Below, piece by piece: positions 1 through 5,140 of a stretch of DNA of 5,140 nt; the first letter of the stretch is position 1, and every line of letters begins with the position of its first letter. Under the pieces are notes generated by a model. The model did no database searches and was not told the origin of the DNA. It saw only the letters and a list, made by a program, of their open reading frames with translations. A program made the translations under genes and the position numbers. Source of the DNA: an uncultured Xanthobacteraceae bacterium (GTDB lineage: Bacteria; Pseudomonadota; Alphaproteobacteria; Rhizobiales; Xanthobacteraceae); the NCBI GenBank assembly GCA_955652195.1, contig CATPBC010000346.1, positions 1 to 5,140 on the forward strand, in the 5' to 3' direction.

Positions 1-1
1 C

Positions 2-283
2 GATCTCGCAGGCGGCCCTTCGGACAGTTCTGGTGCGGAGCGGGCAGCGACTGCATCAGGCTACGCCAAGGGCTTCCGGCTCTCCAGCGAACTGGTTGCA
101 GGCGTTTTGGTCGGTGCCGGCCTCGGCTGGCTCATCGACCGCTGGCTCGGTGTCTCGCCGTGGGGGTTCTTGATATTTCTCTTGCTCGGTTTCACCGCGG
201 GCGTGCTCGGAGTGATGCGCTCAGCCGGTGTGGTTGCAACCAACACAATTGATGGCAACAACCGGGGCAACCCGAAAGAATAG
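2..283 (+). CDS. atpI: ATP synthase subunit I (AtpI), 5' partial
   Basis: This is the C-terminal 93 codons of AtpI, a small membrane protein encoded ahead of the F0 subunits. In the family it is linked to assembly or stability of the c-ring and is not a core catalytic subunit. The visible part opens with a polar stretch. The Gly/Arg/Ser motif GFRLSSE follows at residues 24-30. A first membrane helix lies at about 31-46, then the conserved IDRWLG at 45-50 and SPWG. A second helix lies at about 55-72, and VMRSAG closes the domain before a hydrophilic tail ending in KE. Alphaproteobacterial AtpI is usually about 110-130 residues, so perhaps 20-35 N-terminal residues and the start codon lie before the window. 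The gene precedes atpB by 49 nt on the same strand, and the operon promoter must lie upstream, out of view. Confidence 0.9.
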   Translation, partial: DLAGGPSDSSGAERAATASGYAKGFRLSSELVAGVLVGAGLGWLIDRWLGVSPWGFLIFLLLGFTAGVLGVMRSAGVVATNTIDGNNRGNPKE

Positions 284-287
284 ATCA

Positions 288-301
288 GGCGCATTCGCGC
301 C
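288..301 (+). other. Small hairpin between atpI and atpB
   Basis: GGCGC and GCGCC form a perfect 5-bp inverted repeat around an ATTC loop, 4 nt after the atpI stop codon. There is no T-run after it, so it does not look like an intrinsic terminator. It could act as an RNA stability or processing element inside the operon transcript. That role is inference, and a 5-bp GC-rich stem can occur by chance in DNA of this composition. Confidence 0.25.
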
Positions 302-332
302 AGGGATGTGAAAACGGCGCGGCGAACAGAAC

Positions 333-1085
333 ATGCAGGTCGACCCAATCCACCAATTCGAAATCACCGACCTGATCCGACTGGGAAGTTTCCACGGCCA
401 TCAGATCGCCGTCACCAATTCCTCTGTCTATATGTTTATCATTGTCGCCCTCGTCTCGGCGGTGCTGATAGGTGGAACCTCCCGACGGGCAATCGTCCCC
501 GGGCGGCTACAATCGATGGCGGAAATACTCTACGAATTCATCGCCAATATGGTGCACGGTTCAGCCGGCCCAGAGGGCATGAAATTCTTCCCGTTCGTGT
601 TCACACTGTTCATGTTCGTGTTGGCCGCGAACCTGATCGGCCTCATTCCCTATTCCTTCACGGTCACAAGCCAGTTGATCATCACCGTATCGCTTGCGCT
701 TGCTGTGTTCTTCCTGGTTCTCGGCTACGGCTTTTGGAAGAACGGCCTGCACTTTCTCAATCTGTTTGTACCGAAGGGCGTTCCCTTGTGGATCATGCCG
801 GTCATTGTGCCGATAGAGGTTATGTCATTCCTGACACGGCCGGTTTCGCACAGCATCCGCTTGTTCGCCAACATGCTCGCCGGCCATATCGCACTGCAGG
901 TCTTCGCCGGCTTCATCATCATGCTGTCAGGCGCCGGCATCCTCGGCTGGTTCGGCGCTGTCCTGCCGCTCGCGATGGTCATCGCGCTGTGTGCGCTAGA
1001 ACTATTGGTGGCCGTTCTGCAAGCTTATGTGTTCGCCATTCTCACTTGCATCTATCTCAACGATGCGATTCACCCGGGCCACTGA
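333..1085 (+). CDS. atpB: F0 ATP synthase subunit a (AtpB)
   Basis: Subunit a (250 residues, normal for alphaproteobacteria) is the stator channel that passes protons to and from the c-ring in the cytoplasmic membrane. The N-terminus, MQVDPIHQFEI, is the typical family opening. Hydrophobic helices follow at roughly 31-48, 87-106, 110-133, and in several spans from 152 to the end. The signature RLFANMLAGH starts at Arg176, which aligns with the essential E. coli Arg210. His185 and Glu223 fall at the positions of E. coli Glu219 and His245, the reciprocal swap known from mitochondrial and alphaproteobacterial a subunits. Gln230 in LQAYVFAILT matches E. coli Gln252. The ATG at 333 is chosen because the product then begins at the family N-terminus. 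The Shine-Dalgarno is poor. AtpE follows after 37 nt. Confidence 0.97.
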   Translation: MQVDPIHQFEITDLIRLGSFHGHQIAVTNSSVYMFIIVALVSAVLIGGTSRRAIVPGRLQSMAEILYEFIANMVHGSAGPEGMKFFPFVFTLFMFVLAANLIGLIPYSFTVTSQLIITVSLALAVFFLVLGYGFWKNGLHFLNLFVPKGVPLWIMPVIVPIEVMSFLTRPVSHSIRLFANMLAGHIALQVFAGFIIMLSGAGILGWFGAVLPLAMVIALCALELLVAVLQAYVFAILTCIYLNDAIHPGH

Positions 1086-1109
1086 CGGCCGATTATTGCA
1101 ACCTTAAAC

Positions 1110-1115
1110 AAGGAG
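1110..1115 (+). promoter_or_regulatory. Strong ribosome binding site of atpE
   Basis: AAGGAG lies 7 nt before the atpE ATG and is the best Shine-Dalgarno match in the F0 cluster. It fits the need for many c subunits per complex. CCTT at 1102-1105 could pair with AAGG at 1110-1113 across an AAAC loop, a weak 4-bp stem that might partly mask the site. Confidence 0.8.
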
Positions 1116-1122
1116 TCTTCTC

Positions 1123-1350
1123 ATGGATCCGACCGCCGCAAAATATATTGGGGCCGGCATTGCCTGCATCGGCATGGGCGGCGCCGGCGTCGGCGTTGGC
1201 ATTATTTTCGGTAACTATCTGGCGGCGGCGTTGCGCAACCCCTCGGCCGCGCAAGGTCAGTTCGGCAACCTGATTTTCGGCTTCGCCATTACCGAGGCGC
1301 TCGGCATCTTTTCATTCGCGATCGCGCTGCTGCTTCTGTTCGTGTTGTAA
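1123..1350 (+). CDS. atpE: F0 ATP synthase subunit c (AtpE)
   Basis: This 75-residue proteolipid forms the rotating c-ring of F0. It is a two-helix hairpin. Helix 1 carries the glycine ladder GAGVGVG at 20-26, which packs neighbouring c subunits. The polar loop at 38-40 is Arg-Asn-Pro and contacts the central stalk. Helix 2 carries the ion-binding carboxylate Glu58 in the context ITEALGIF. The residues after Glu58 are Ala-Leu, without the Ser/Thr ligands of sodium-binding c subunits, so proton coupling is expected. The length matches the short alphaproteobacterial and mitochondrial type. An AAGGAG ribosome binding site sits 7 nt upstream. The gene ends with TAA followed immediately by an in-frame TAG, and atpF' begins 12 nt after the TAA. 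Confidence 0.98.
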   Translation: MDPTAAKYIGAGIACIGMGGAGVGVGIIFGNYLAAALRNPSAAQGQFGNLIFGFAITEALGIFSFAIALLLLFVL

Positions 1351-1362
1351 TAGCCGACTATC

Positions 1363-1896
1363 ATGGCCGAACAGACTGCTCATACCGAGGCGCCTCCGGG
1401 AAAGAAGCCCTTCCCGCCGTTCCAATCGGAGAATTTCCCGTCGCAGCTCGTATGGCTCGCGATCTGCTTTGTGCTGCTCTACGTGCTGATGTCGCGAATT
1501 GCGCTACCCCGGATTGGCGCGATCCTCGCCGCGCGCAGCCGAGTCGCGAGCGACGATCTCGCCGCGGCGGAGCGGTTGAAAGAGCAGTCGAATGCCGCGC
1601 AGGTGGCCTATGAGAAGGCGCTCGCGGATGCGCGCGCTCGCGCGCAGGCCACCGCTAATGCCACGCGCGAGCAGCAGGCGCGCGAAGCCGAGGCCTTGCA
1701 CAAGCGTCTTGAGGCGGAATTGCGCAATCGGGTCGCTGTCGCAGAACAATCCATAGCGAAGAGTCGCAGCGCTGCCATGAGTAACGTCAGGGCTATCGCG
1801 GCCGACACCGCCGCGGCGATCGTTGAGCGTTTGATCGGCCAACAGCCGCGCGAGGACGAGATCGCCGCCGCGCTCGGCGATGCCGGTAAAAGCTGA
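1363..1896 (+). CDS. atpF': F0 ATP synthase subunit b' (AtpF')
   Basis: This is the b' half of the heterodimeric peripheral stalk that holds F1 against rotation (177 residues; named atpG, atpX or atpF2 in some genomes). A Pro/Lys-rich N-terminal extension (residues 1-26, with PFPPF at 16-20) precedes one membrane helix at about 27-44. The conserved SRIALPRIG at 44-52 follows. From there to about 158 the chain is Ala/Glu/Arg-rich and probably a long coiled-coil helix. It ends in a short acidic/Ala tail. The N-terminal extension and the LPRIG motif mark it as b' and distinguish it from the neighbouring b. No convincing Shine-Dalgarno precedes the ATG, and the 12-nt gap from atpE suggests translational coupling. 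AtpF starts 10 nt beyond its stop codon. Confidence 0.95.
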   Translation: MAEQTAHTEAPPGKKPFPPFQSENFPSQLVWLAICFVLLYVLMSRIALPRIGAILAARSRVASDDLAAAERLKEQSNAAQVAYEKALADARARAQATANATREQQAREAEALHKRLEAELRNRVAVAEQSIAKSRSAAMSNVRAIAADTAAAIVERLIGQQPREDEIAAALGDAGKS

Positions 1897-1901
1897 AAGG
1901 A
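1896..1901 (+). promoter_or_regulatory. Ribosome binding site deciding the atpF start
   Basis: AAAGGA overlaps the last base of the atpF' stop and lies 5 nt before the ATG at 1907. It favours 1907 over the in-frame ATG at 1880, which lies inside atpF' and would add nine residues (MPVKAERTA) not typical of b subunits. Confidence 0.65.
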
Positions 1902-1906
1902 CGGCG

Positions 1907-2389
1907 ATGCTCGAAACCGAAAATTGGGTGGCAATCGCCTTTCTCTGCTTCCTTGGGCTGCTTGCCTATCTCGGCGCCCATCGCAAGATGATCGACGCGA
2001 TCGATCGGCGCCAGGCCCGGATCAAATCCGAGCTCGAACAAGCGCACCGCCTGCGCGAAGAGGCGCAGGCACTGCTCGGCGAATTCCAACGCAAGGCGCG
2101 CGAGGCTGAAAACGAAGCGCAAGCCATCATGGCCGGAGCCAAGGCCGAAGCCGAGCGGCTGACCGCCGAAGCAAAATCAAGAGCCGAAGATTTTGTCGCC
2201 CGGCGCACGAAGATGGCCGAAACCAAGATCGCCCAGGCCGAAGCTCAAGCGGTTGCCGATGTGCGTTCTGCCGCAGCCGAAGCCGCCGTGGCCGCGGCGG
2301 AGAAAATCCTGGCTACAAGCGCCAAGGGAAAAATCGCGGAAGATCTGCTGGCGCGCGGCATTGCCGAGCTCAAACAGAAATTCAACTGA
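1907..2389 (+). CDS. atpF: F0 ATP synthase subunit b (AtpF)
   Basis: Subunit b (160 residues from the ATG at 1907) is the second strand of the peripheral stalk linking subunit a to delta and the F1 head. The N-terminus MLETENWVAIAF runs straight into one membrane helix at about 6-23. A basic/polar hinge (HRKMIDAIDRR, 25-35) follows, then a long Ala/Glu/Lys/Arg-rich helix to the C-terminus, where AEKIL at 131-135 and the closing AELKQKFN fit the delta-binding end of the family. Length and layout match alphaproteobacterial b. A longer reading from the ATG at 1880 is possible but less likely. It is the last gene of the cluster; the next gene converges on it 37 nt away, so the F1 genes are not contiguous here. 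Confidence 0.95.
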   Translation: MLETENWVAIAFLCFLGLLAYLGAHRKMIDAIDRRQARIKSELEQAHRLREEAQALLGEFQRKAREAENEAQAIMAGAKAEAERLTAEAKSRAEDFVARRTKMAETKIAQAEAQAVADVRSAAAEAAVAAAEKILATSAKGKIAEDLLARGIAELKQKFN

Positions 2390-2396
2390 TCTGAAA

Positions 2397-2423
2397 GCGG
2401 GCCTGAACTACCCAGTGACCCGC
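2397..2423. terminator. Weak hairpin between convergent genes, possible terminator
   Basis: GCGGG (2397-2401) and CCCGC (2419-2423) can pair. An inner CTG/CAG adds three pairs around a 7-nt loop, with an unequal bulge. It lies between the convergent stop codons, where a bidirectional terminator would be expected. There is no T-run on either strand, so intrinsic termination is doubtful and Rho-dependent ending is as likely. Confidence 0.22.
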
Positions 2424-2426
2424 GGC

Positions 2427-3203
2427 TTATCCGGTGGGCGCGTTGGGATTTGGTTTCGCGCTCGGCTTAGGCTTTTTGGCAGGTGGCGGTTTCTTGGCCT
2501 GATCCTGCGCCGCGGCGCCGAGCGGGTCGAAGCCGATATAGACGATGTATGGATCGGACGAGCCCGTCGGCGGCAGCGGGAAACTCAACCCCTCCTCAAT
2601 GTGAGTAAAATCGGCATTGCCGGCACCGGCGCCAATCGCCACCGGAATACGGATCAGCTTGGTGACAACGGTCTTCGGCGCGGTGAGTGGTGCGCTGACA
2701 ACCGCGATCCGTAGCGGCACATCCACCTCACCCGGTCCGCCGGCCGGTCCAACGATGACGCGCCCTTGCACGCCAAGACGCATCACCATTTGGCCGTTGA
2801 CCACAGCGCAGTCGCGCGCCGCCCGCACCAAGGTGCCCTGATATTTGAGTGACATCGCTTCGTTGCTGCCGTCGGGCGGCGGCGGCGGGATTGTCAGTGT
2901 CGATGCGCCCTGGCGGATGTCGAGAAATGGACACTGGACATCCGGGTCCGCATTGGTGACCGGCTGCGGCTCTTTCTGCGTCGCACCGGAAAAGAAGCTT
3001 GCGATCTTGTCTTTTAGAGACGGCGGGCTCGACTGTGGAGGCGCTGGCGGCGTTGCCGAAGGAACCGATGCGGTCGTGGCAGGCCCGCCCAGTCCGCCGC
3101 CGCTGCATCCAGCGGCGAGCAAGACGGCTGCGAGCAGCGCCCCACGCAGTACCCGATCGCGCCAGCGTGTTTCACGAGATACGTGCAAGGTTCCCCGCCT
3201 CAT
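2427..3203 (-). CDS. Predicted lipoprotein of unknown function
   Basis: The product has 258 residues and I cannot assign a function. Residues 1-20 form a long basic region with many Arg. Residues 21-32 are a hydrophobic Ala/Leu stretch ending in a lipobox (LLAAGC), with Cys33 as the expected lipidated residue. A Gly/Pro/Ser-rich linker spans about 34-62. A folded-looking region covers about 87-230, with Cys91 (VQCPFLDI) and Cys132 (RDCAVV) as a possible disulfide pair and alternating beta-like segments such as RIPVAI and PYIVYIGF. The tail 236-258 is rich in Lys and Pro. This architecture suggests an envelope protein facing the periplasm, perhaps with the basic tail touching peptidoglycan or membrane; that part is inference. 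The ATG at 3203 lacks a clear Shine-Dalgarno. It has its own candidate promoter and converges with atpF. Confidence 0.85.
   Translation of the reverse strand: MRRGTLHVSRETRWRDRVLRGALLAAVLLAAGCSGGGLGGPATTASVPSATPPAPPQSSPPSLKDKIASFFSGATQKEPQPVTNADPDVQCPFLDIRQGASTLTIPPPPPDGSNEAMSLKYQGTLVRAARDCAVVNGQMVMRLGVQGRVIVGPAGGPGEVDVPLRIAVVSAPLTAPKTVVTKLIRIPVAIGAGAGNADFTHIEEGLSFPLPPTGSSDPYIVYIGFDPLGAAAQDQAKKPPPAKKPKPSAKPNPNAPTG
3168..3183. other. Degenerate parS-like 16-mer
   Basis: TGTTTCACGAGATACG matches the ParB-binding consensus TGTTTCACGTGAAACA at 13 of 16 positions. The left half-site is perfect; the mismatches are at 3177, 3180 and 3183. It lies within codons 8-12 (Val-Ser-Arg-Glu-Thr) of the lipoprotein gene. 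No parA, parB or origin gene is in view. With the palindrome broken on one side, binding is uncertain, and it may be a decayed or chance site. Confidence 0.25.
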
Positions 3204-3225
3204 CGCAAATTCGCGATGCCCAAGT

Positions 3226-3255
3226 TTTATAGCAAATCAATTGTAGCTTGCCCAA
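3226..3255 (-). promoter_or_regulatory. Candidate promoter of the lipoprotein gene
   Basis: On the minus strand an extended -10, TGcTATAAA (hexamer at 3231-3226), lies 18 bp downstream of a weak -35-like TTGGGC (3255-3250). Transcription would begin near 3219 and give a leader of about 16 nt before the ATG at 3203. The -10 is good. The -35 is poor and sits inside the tandem repeat. Confidence 0.4.
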
Positions 3256-3282
3256 TTGTAGCCTGCCCGATTCTAGCACGCC
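3238..3282. repeat. Three tandem 15-bp repeats
   Basis: Units at 3238-3252, 3253-3267 and 3268-3282 share the pattern CaATTgTAGCnnGCC. Units 1 and 2 differ at one base; unit 3 differs from them at a few. On the minus strand each unit contains a -10-like hexamer (TACAAT, TACAAT, TAGAAT). The array is intergenic, between the GNAT stop and the lipoprotein start, directly upstream of the candidate promoter. Confidence 0.8.
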
Positions 3283-3290
3283 CAAGGCGT
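3278..3290. other. Short hairpin at the edge of the tandem repeats
   Basis: ACGCC and GGCGT form a 5-bp inverted repeat around a CAA loop, about 30 nt after the acetyltransferase stop codon on the minus strand and overlapping the third repeat unit. There is no T-run after it on the minus strand. It could be a weak 3'-end element for the peptidase-acetyltransferase transcript, or chance. Confidence 0.2.
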
Positions 3291-3318
3291 CGCACGGCTT
3301 GGTTAAGGGCGCGAACGA

Positions 3319-3915
3319 TCAAGCTTTGCCGTAATCGGAACCGCCGTTCAGACGACCGTAGAGCAGGTGGTCCTGCCAGACGCCGTTGATGCACAAATAC
3401 TCGCGTGCATAGCCCTCTCGCACGAATCCGGTCTTCTCCAGAAGCTTGATCGATCCGGTATTGCTCGGGATACAGGCAGCTTCGAGGCGGTGCAGCCGCA
3501 GGCTATTGAAAGCGAAGGGAACCAGGGCGCGAACCGCCGCCGTCATGTAACCCAGGCGCACGAACGACAATCCGGTCCAATAACCCAGACTGCCCGCCTG
3601 GGCGACGCCGCGGCGGATATTGGCGAGCGTCAAGCCGCCGACCAAGGCACCGTCGGCGCATCGCGCGATCACAAAGGCATAGCCCGTATCGGTTCGCAAA
3701 TCCTCGGCGTAGCGCTTGATACGCCGCCGGAACGCCGCGCGGGTCAGATCGTCGACCGGCCAAGTAGGCTCCCACGGCGTGAGAAACTCGCGGCTCGCCT
3801 CCCGCAGCGCCGCCCACTCCTCGAAGTCGGTCATCTGCGGCGTCCGCAATACCACCCCGTCGCCCTCGATGATCGGCAAGGGCTCGGCGAAATTGATGGT
3901 GCGGAAGAAAGCCAT
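3319..3915 (-). CDS. GNAT-family N-acetyltransferase, RimJ/RimL type
   Basis: This 198-residue protein belongs to the GCN5-related acetyltransferases of the RimJ/RimL branch, which move acetyl from acetyl-CoA to protein N-termini or other amines; the substrate here is unknown. The order of elements fits the family. VVLRTPQMTDFEEW (21-34) forms the first strand and helix, with an Arg-rich helix near 59-73. GYAFVIA at 78-84 and LVGGLTLANI at 91-100 are core strands. The substrate-side GYWTG (111-115) is followed by the acetyl-CoA loop RLGYMTAAV (120-128). The C-terminal signature includes LHRLEAACIPSN (141-152), LLEKTGF (158-164) and WQDHLLYGRL (180-189). It starts 21 nt after the peptidase stop codon, so co-transcription is likely. 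The rimJ label is often given to such proteins but cannot be confirmed from sequence alone. Confidence 0.92.
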   Translation of the reverse strand: MAFFRTINFAEPLPIIEGDGVVLRTPQMTDFEEWAALREASREFLTPWEPTWPVDDLTRAAFRRRIKRYAEDLRTDTGYAFVIARCADGALVGGLTLANIRRGVAQAGSLGYWTGLSFVRLGYMTAAVRALVPFAFNSLRLHRLEAACIPSNTGSIKLLEKTGFVREGYAREYLCINGVWQDHLLYGRLNGGSDYGKA

Positions 3916-3936
3916 GGGGCCGGTTCGCCGGAAGTG

Positions 3937-5140
3937 TCAGGCCGCTCGGCGCGTCAAAGTCTCGGCAATCGCCGCCGCGCTTTCAAGTCCGGAACCAAGC
4001 CCCAGAACTGCGGTGGCGAGTTTGCCGCGCGAAATCAGAGCGCGGCCGGCGGCGCGCGCGCTTTCAACGGTTACGGCGTCGACCCGCGCCACCAATTCGT
4101 CGAGCGGTATTGGCCGGCCGCGGGTGATCATCTGGCGTGCCAGCTGTTCAATGCGCGTACCCGAGCTTTCCAGCGCCATCAGCAGCCCGGCTTTCATCTG
4201 TGCTTTGGCGCGCGCCACTTCCGGTTCGGAAATGGTCTCGGCAGTGCTGGCGATCTCGTCGACGATCAGCCGCATCAGTTCCGAAGTATCCGCCGCGTCG
4301 GTGCCGGCATAAAGACCAAACATGCCGATGTCCGAATACGGCACATGAAAGCTGTAAATCGAATAGCATAAACCGCGCCGCTCGCGCGCTTCCTGGAACA
4401 GCCGCGAGGACATGCCGCCGCCGAGAATATTGGTGAACACCTGCAGGCTGTAGAGCGCCGGATCGACGATCGATAAACCCGGCAGCGCGAGCGCAATGTG
4501 CACTTGCTCGAGTTCGCGCTTCTCGACATGGGTGCCGCCGCCGAAACTCGCCGGCTCGGGCAGCGGACCAGCCGGGCCGTTGAAGCGGCCAAAATGCTTC
4601 TCCACCTCGGCAACAACCGCCCGATGCTCGACCGCGCCGGCGGCGGCCACCACGATATCGGGCGCGCGATAATTCCGCGCAAGATAACCGCGCAGCTTGC
4701 CGCCATCGAACGAACGCACGGTTTTCGGCGTGCCCAGGATAGAGCGGCCGAGGGACTGATCGGGGAACGCGACGATCTGTAAACGCTCGAAAATGAGATC
4801 GTCGGGCGTGTCGGCGACGGCGCCGATCTCCTGAATAATGACATTTTGCTCGCGGAGCACTTCTTCGCGTTCGAAAGACGGCTCGGAAAGTATGTCGGCA
4901 AGTACGTCGAGCGCCAACGGCACGTCGGATTTGAGCACGCGCGCGTAATAGGCGGTGGTTTCCGCTCCGGTAGCAGCGTTGAGATCGCCGCCCACGGCTT
5001 CGATCTCTTCCGCGATCTGCCGCGCGCTGCGCCGGCGAGTGCCCTTGAAAGCCATATGTTCAAGAAAGTGGGAAATGCCGTGCTCGTCATGCCGCTCGTC
5101 ACGACTGCCTGAGGCCACCCAAACGCCGAGTGACGCGGTC
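3937..5140 (-). CDS. M16B zinc metallopeptidase (processing-peptidase-like), 5' partial
   Basis: About 400 residues are visible; the start codon lies beyond the window's right edge. The frame continues upstream as TASLGVWVASGSRDE, so the GTG at 5118 is an internal Val, not a start. Numbering from that Val, the inverted zinc motif HxxEH is His17-Phe-Leu-Glu20-His21, followed by MAFKGT. Glu97 lies 76 residues beyond His21, the same spacing as the zinc-binding Glu of the mitochondrial processing peptidase beta subunit, and Glu90 is also conserved, so the enzyme should be active. The second M16 domain has GGGMSSRLFQ (233-242) and RRGLCYSIYSF (247-257) with the expected Arg and Tyr. Full-length relatives have about 420-430 residues. 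Bacterial members are thought to degrade or trim peptides; the natural substrate is unknown. The acetyltransferase gene follows after 21 nt. Confidence 0.95.
   Translation of the reverse strand, partial: TASLGVWVASGSRDERHDEHGISHFLEHMAFKGTRRRSARQIAEEIEAVGGDLNAATGAETTAYYARVLKSDVPLALDVLADILSEPSFEREEVLREQNVIIQEIGAVADTPDDLIFERLQIVAFPDQSLGRSILGTPKTVRSFDGGKLRGYLARNYRAPDIVVAAAGAVEHRAVVAEVEKHFGRFNGPAGPLPEPASFGGGTHVEKRELEQVHIALALPGLSIVDPALYSLQVFTNILGGGMSSRLFQEARERRGLCYSIYSFHVPYSDIGMFGLYAGTDAADTSELMRLIVDEIASTAETISEPEVARAKAQMKAGLLMALESSGTRIEQLARQMITRGRPIPLDELVARVDAVTVESARAAGRALISRGKLATAVLGLGSGLESAAAIAETLTRRAA

Noticed and set aside
306..311. Minimal ATG-TGA start-stop element before atpB
   Set aside because: It has no good ribosome binding site, and such six-base strings are common by chance.
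308..1273. Plus-strand open frame of 321 codons starting at GTG
   Set aside because: It overlaps atpB and part of atpE in another frame. Its Arg/His-rich product lacks any family feature, while atpB is unmistakable.
3238..3282. CRISPR-like array
   Set aside because: The 15-bp units are directly adjacent with no spacers, so this is a simple tandem repeat.
3183..3389. Small plus-strand frame across the tandem repeats (68 codons, with a repeated IVACP peptide)
   Set aside because: The peptide repeat only reflects the 15-bp DNA repeat. There is no ribosome binding site, and both ends overlap established minus-strand genes.
3367..4371. Long plus-strand open frame of 334 codons
   Set aside because: It lies antisense to the acetyltransferase and the peptidase, both of which have clear family motifs. 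The product is low-complexity and Arg-rich, as expected of a shadow frame in GC-rich DNA.
4275..5102. Minus-strand open frame of 275 codons
   Set aside because: It is an alternate-frame shadow of the M16 peptidase, rich in Arg, Ser and Ala and without motifs.
5116..5118. GTG as a start codon for the M16 peptidase
   Set aside because: The frame stays open to the window edge with a conserved family sequence upstream, so this is an internal valine.
1..5140. Novel multi-gene system, mobile element, tRNA or rRNA
   Set aside because: All longer coding regions but one belong to well-known families. I saw no transposase, integrase, terminal repeats, cloverleaf or rRNA-like sequence.

Overview
The window is about 5.1 kb of GC-rich DNA and reads as ordinary chromosome from an alphaproteobacterium. 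The subunit sequences resemble those of the Hyphomicrobiales (Rhizobiales), in the Bradyrhizobium/Rhodopseudomonas/Xanthobacteraceae neighbourhood; this placement is by family resemblance recalled from memory, not by a search. Supporting points are an F0-only ATP synthase gene cluster with two different b-type subunits (b' and b), a very short c subunit of the alphaproteobacterial type, and an M16B peptidase of the kind related to the mitochondrial processing peptidase.

Plus strand, 1-2389: the F0 cluster atpI (5' end missing), atpB (a), atpE (c), atpF' (b') and atpF (b), tightly packed and co-directional. The products form the membrane proton channel, the c-ring rotor and the peripheral stalk of F1F0-ATP synthase. 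No F1 genes follow. As is usual in this class, they should lie elsewhere (established knowledge).

2390-2426: a 37-nt convergent junction with one weak hairpin.

Minus strand, 5140-2427, read from right to left: an M16B zinc peptidase (N-terminus beyond the window), a RimJ/RimL-type GNAT acetyltransferase 21 nt downstream of it and probably co-transcribed, a gap of about 115 nt, and a predicted outer-membrane or periplasm-facing lipoprotein of unknown function. The 115-nt gap holds three tandem 15-bp units, each carrying a -10-like hexamer on the minus strand, followed by an extended -10 (TGcTATAAA) close to the lipoprotein start.

I found no sign of a previously undescribed system. There is no mobile element, CRISPR array, RNA gene or defence cluster. 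The items most worth a second look are the tandem promoter-like repeat, a degenerate parS-like 16-mer inside the lipoprotein's N-terminal codons, and the uncharacterised lipoprotein itself.
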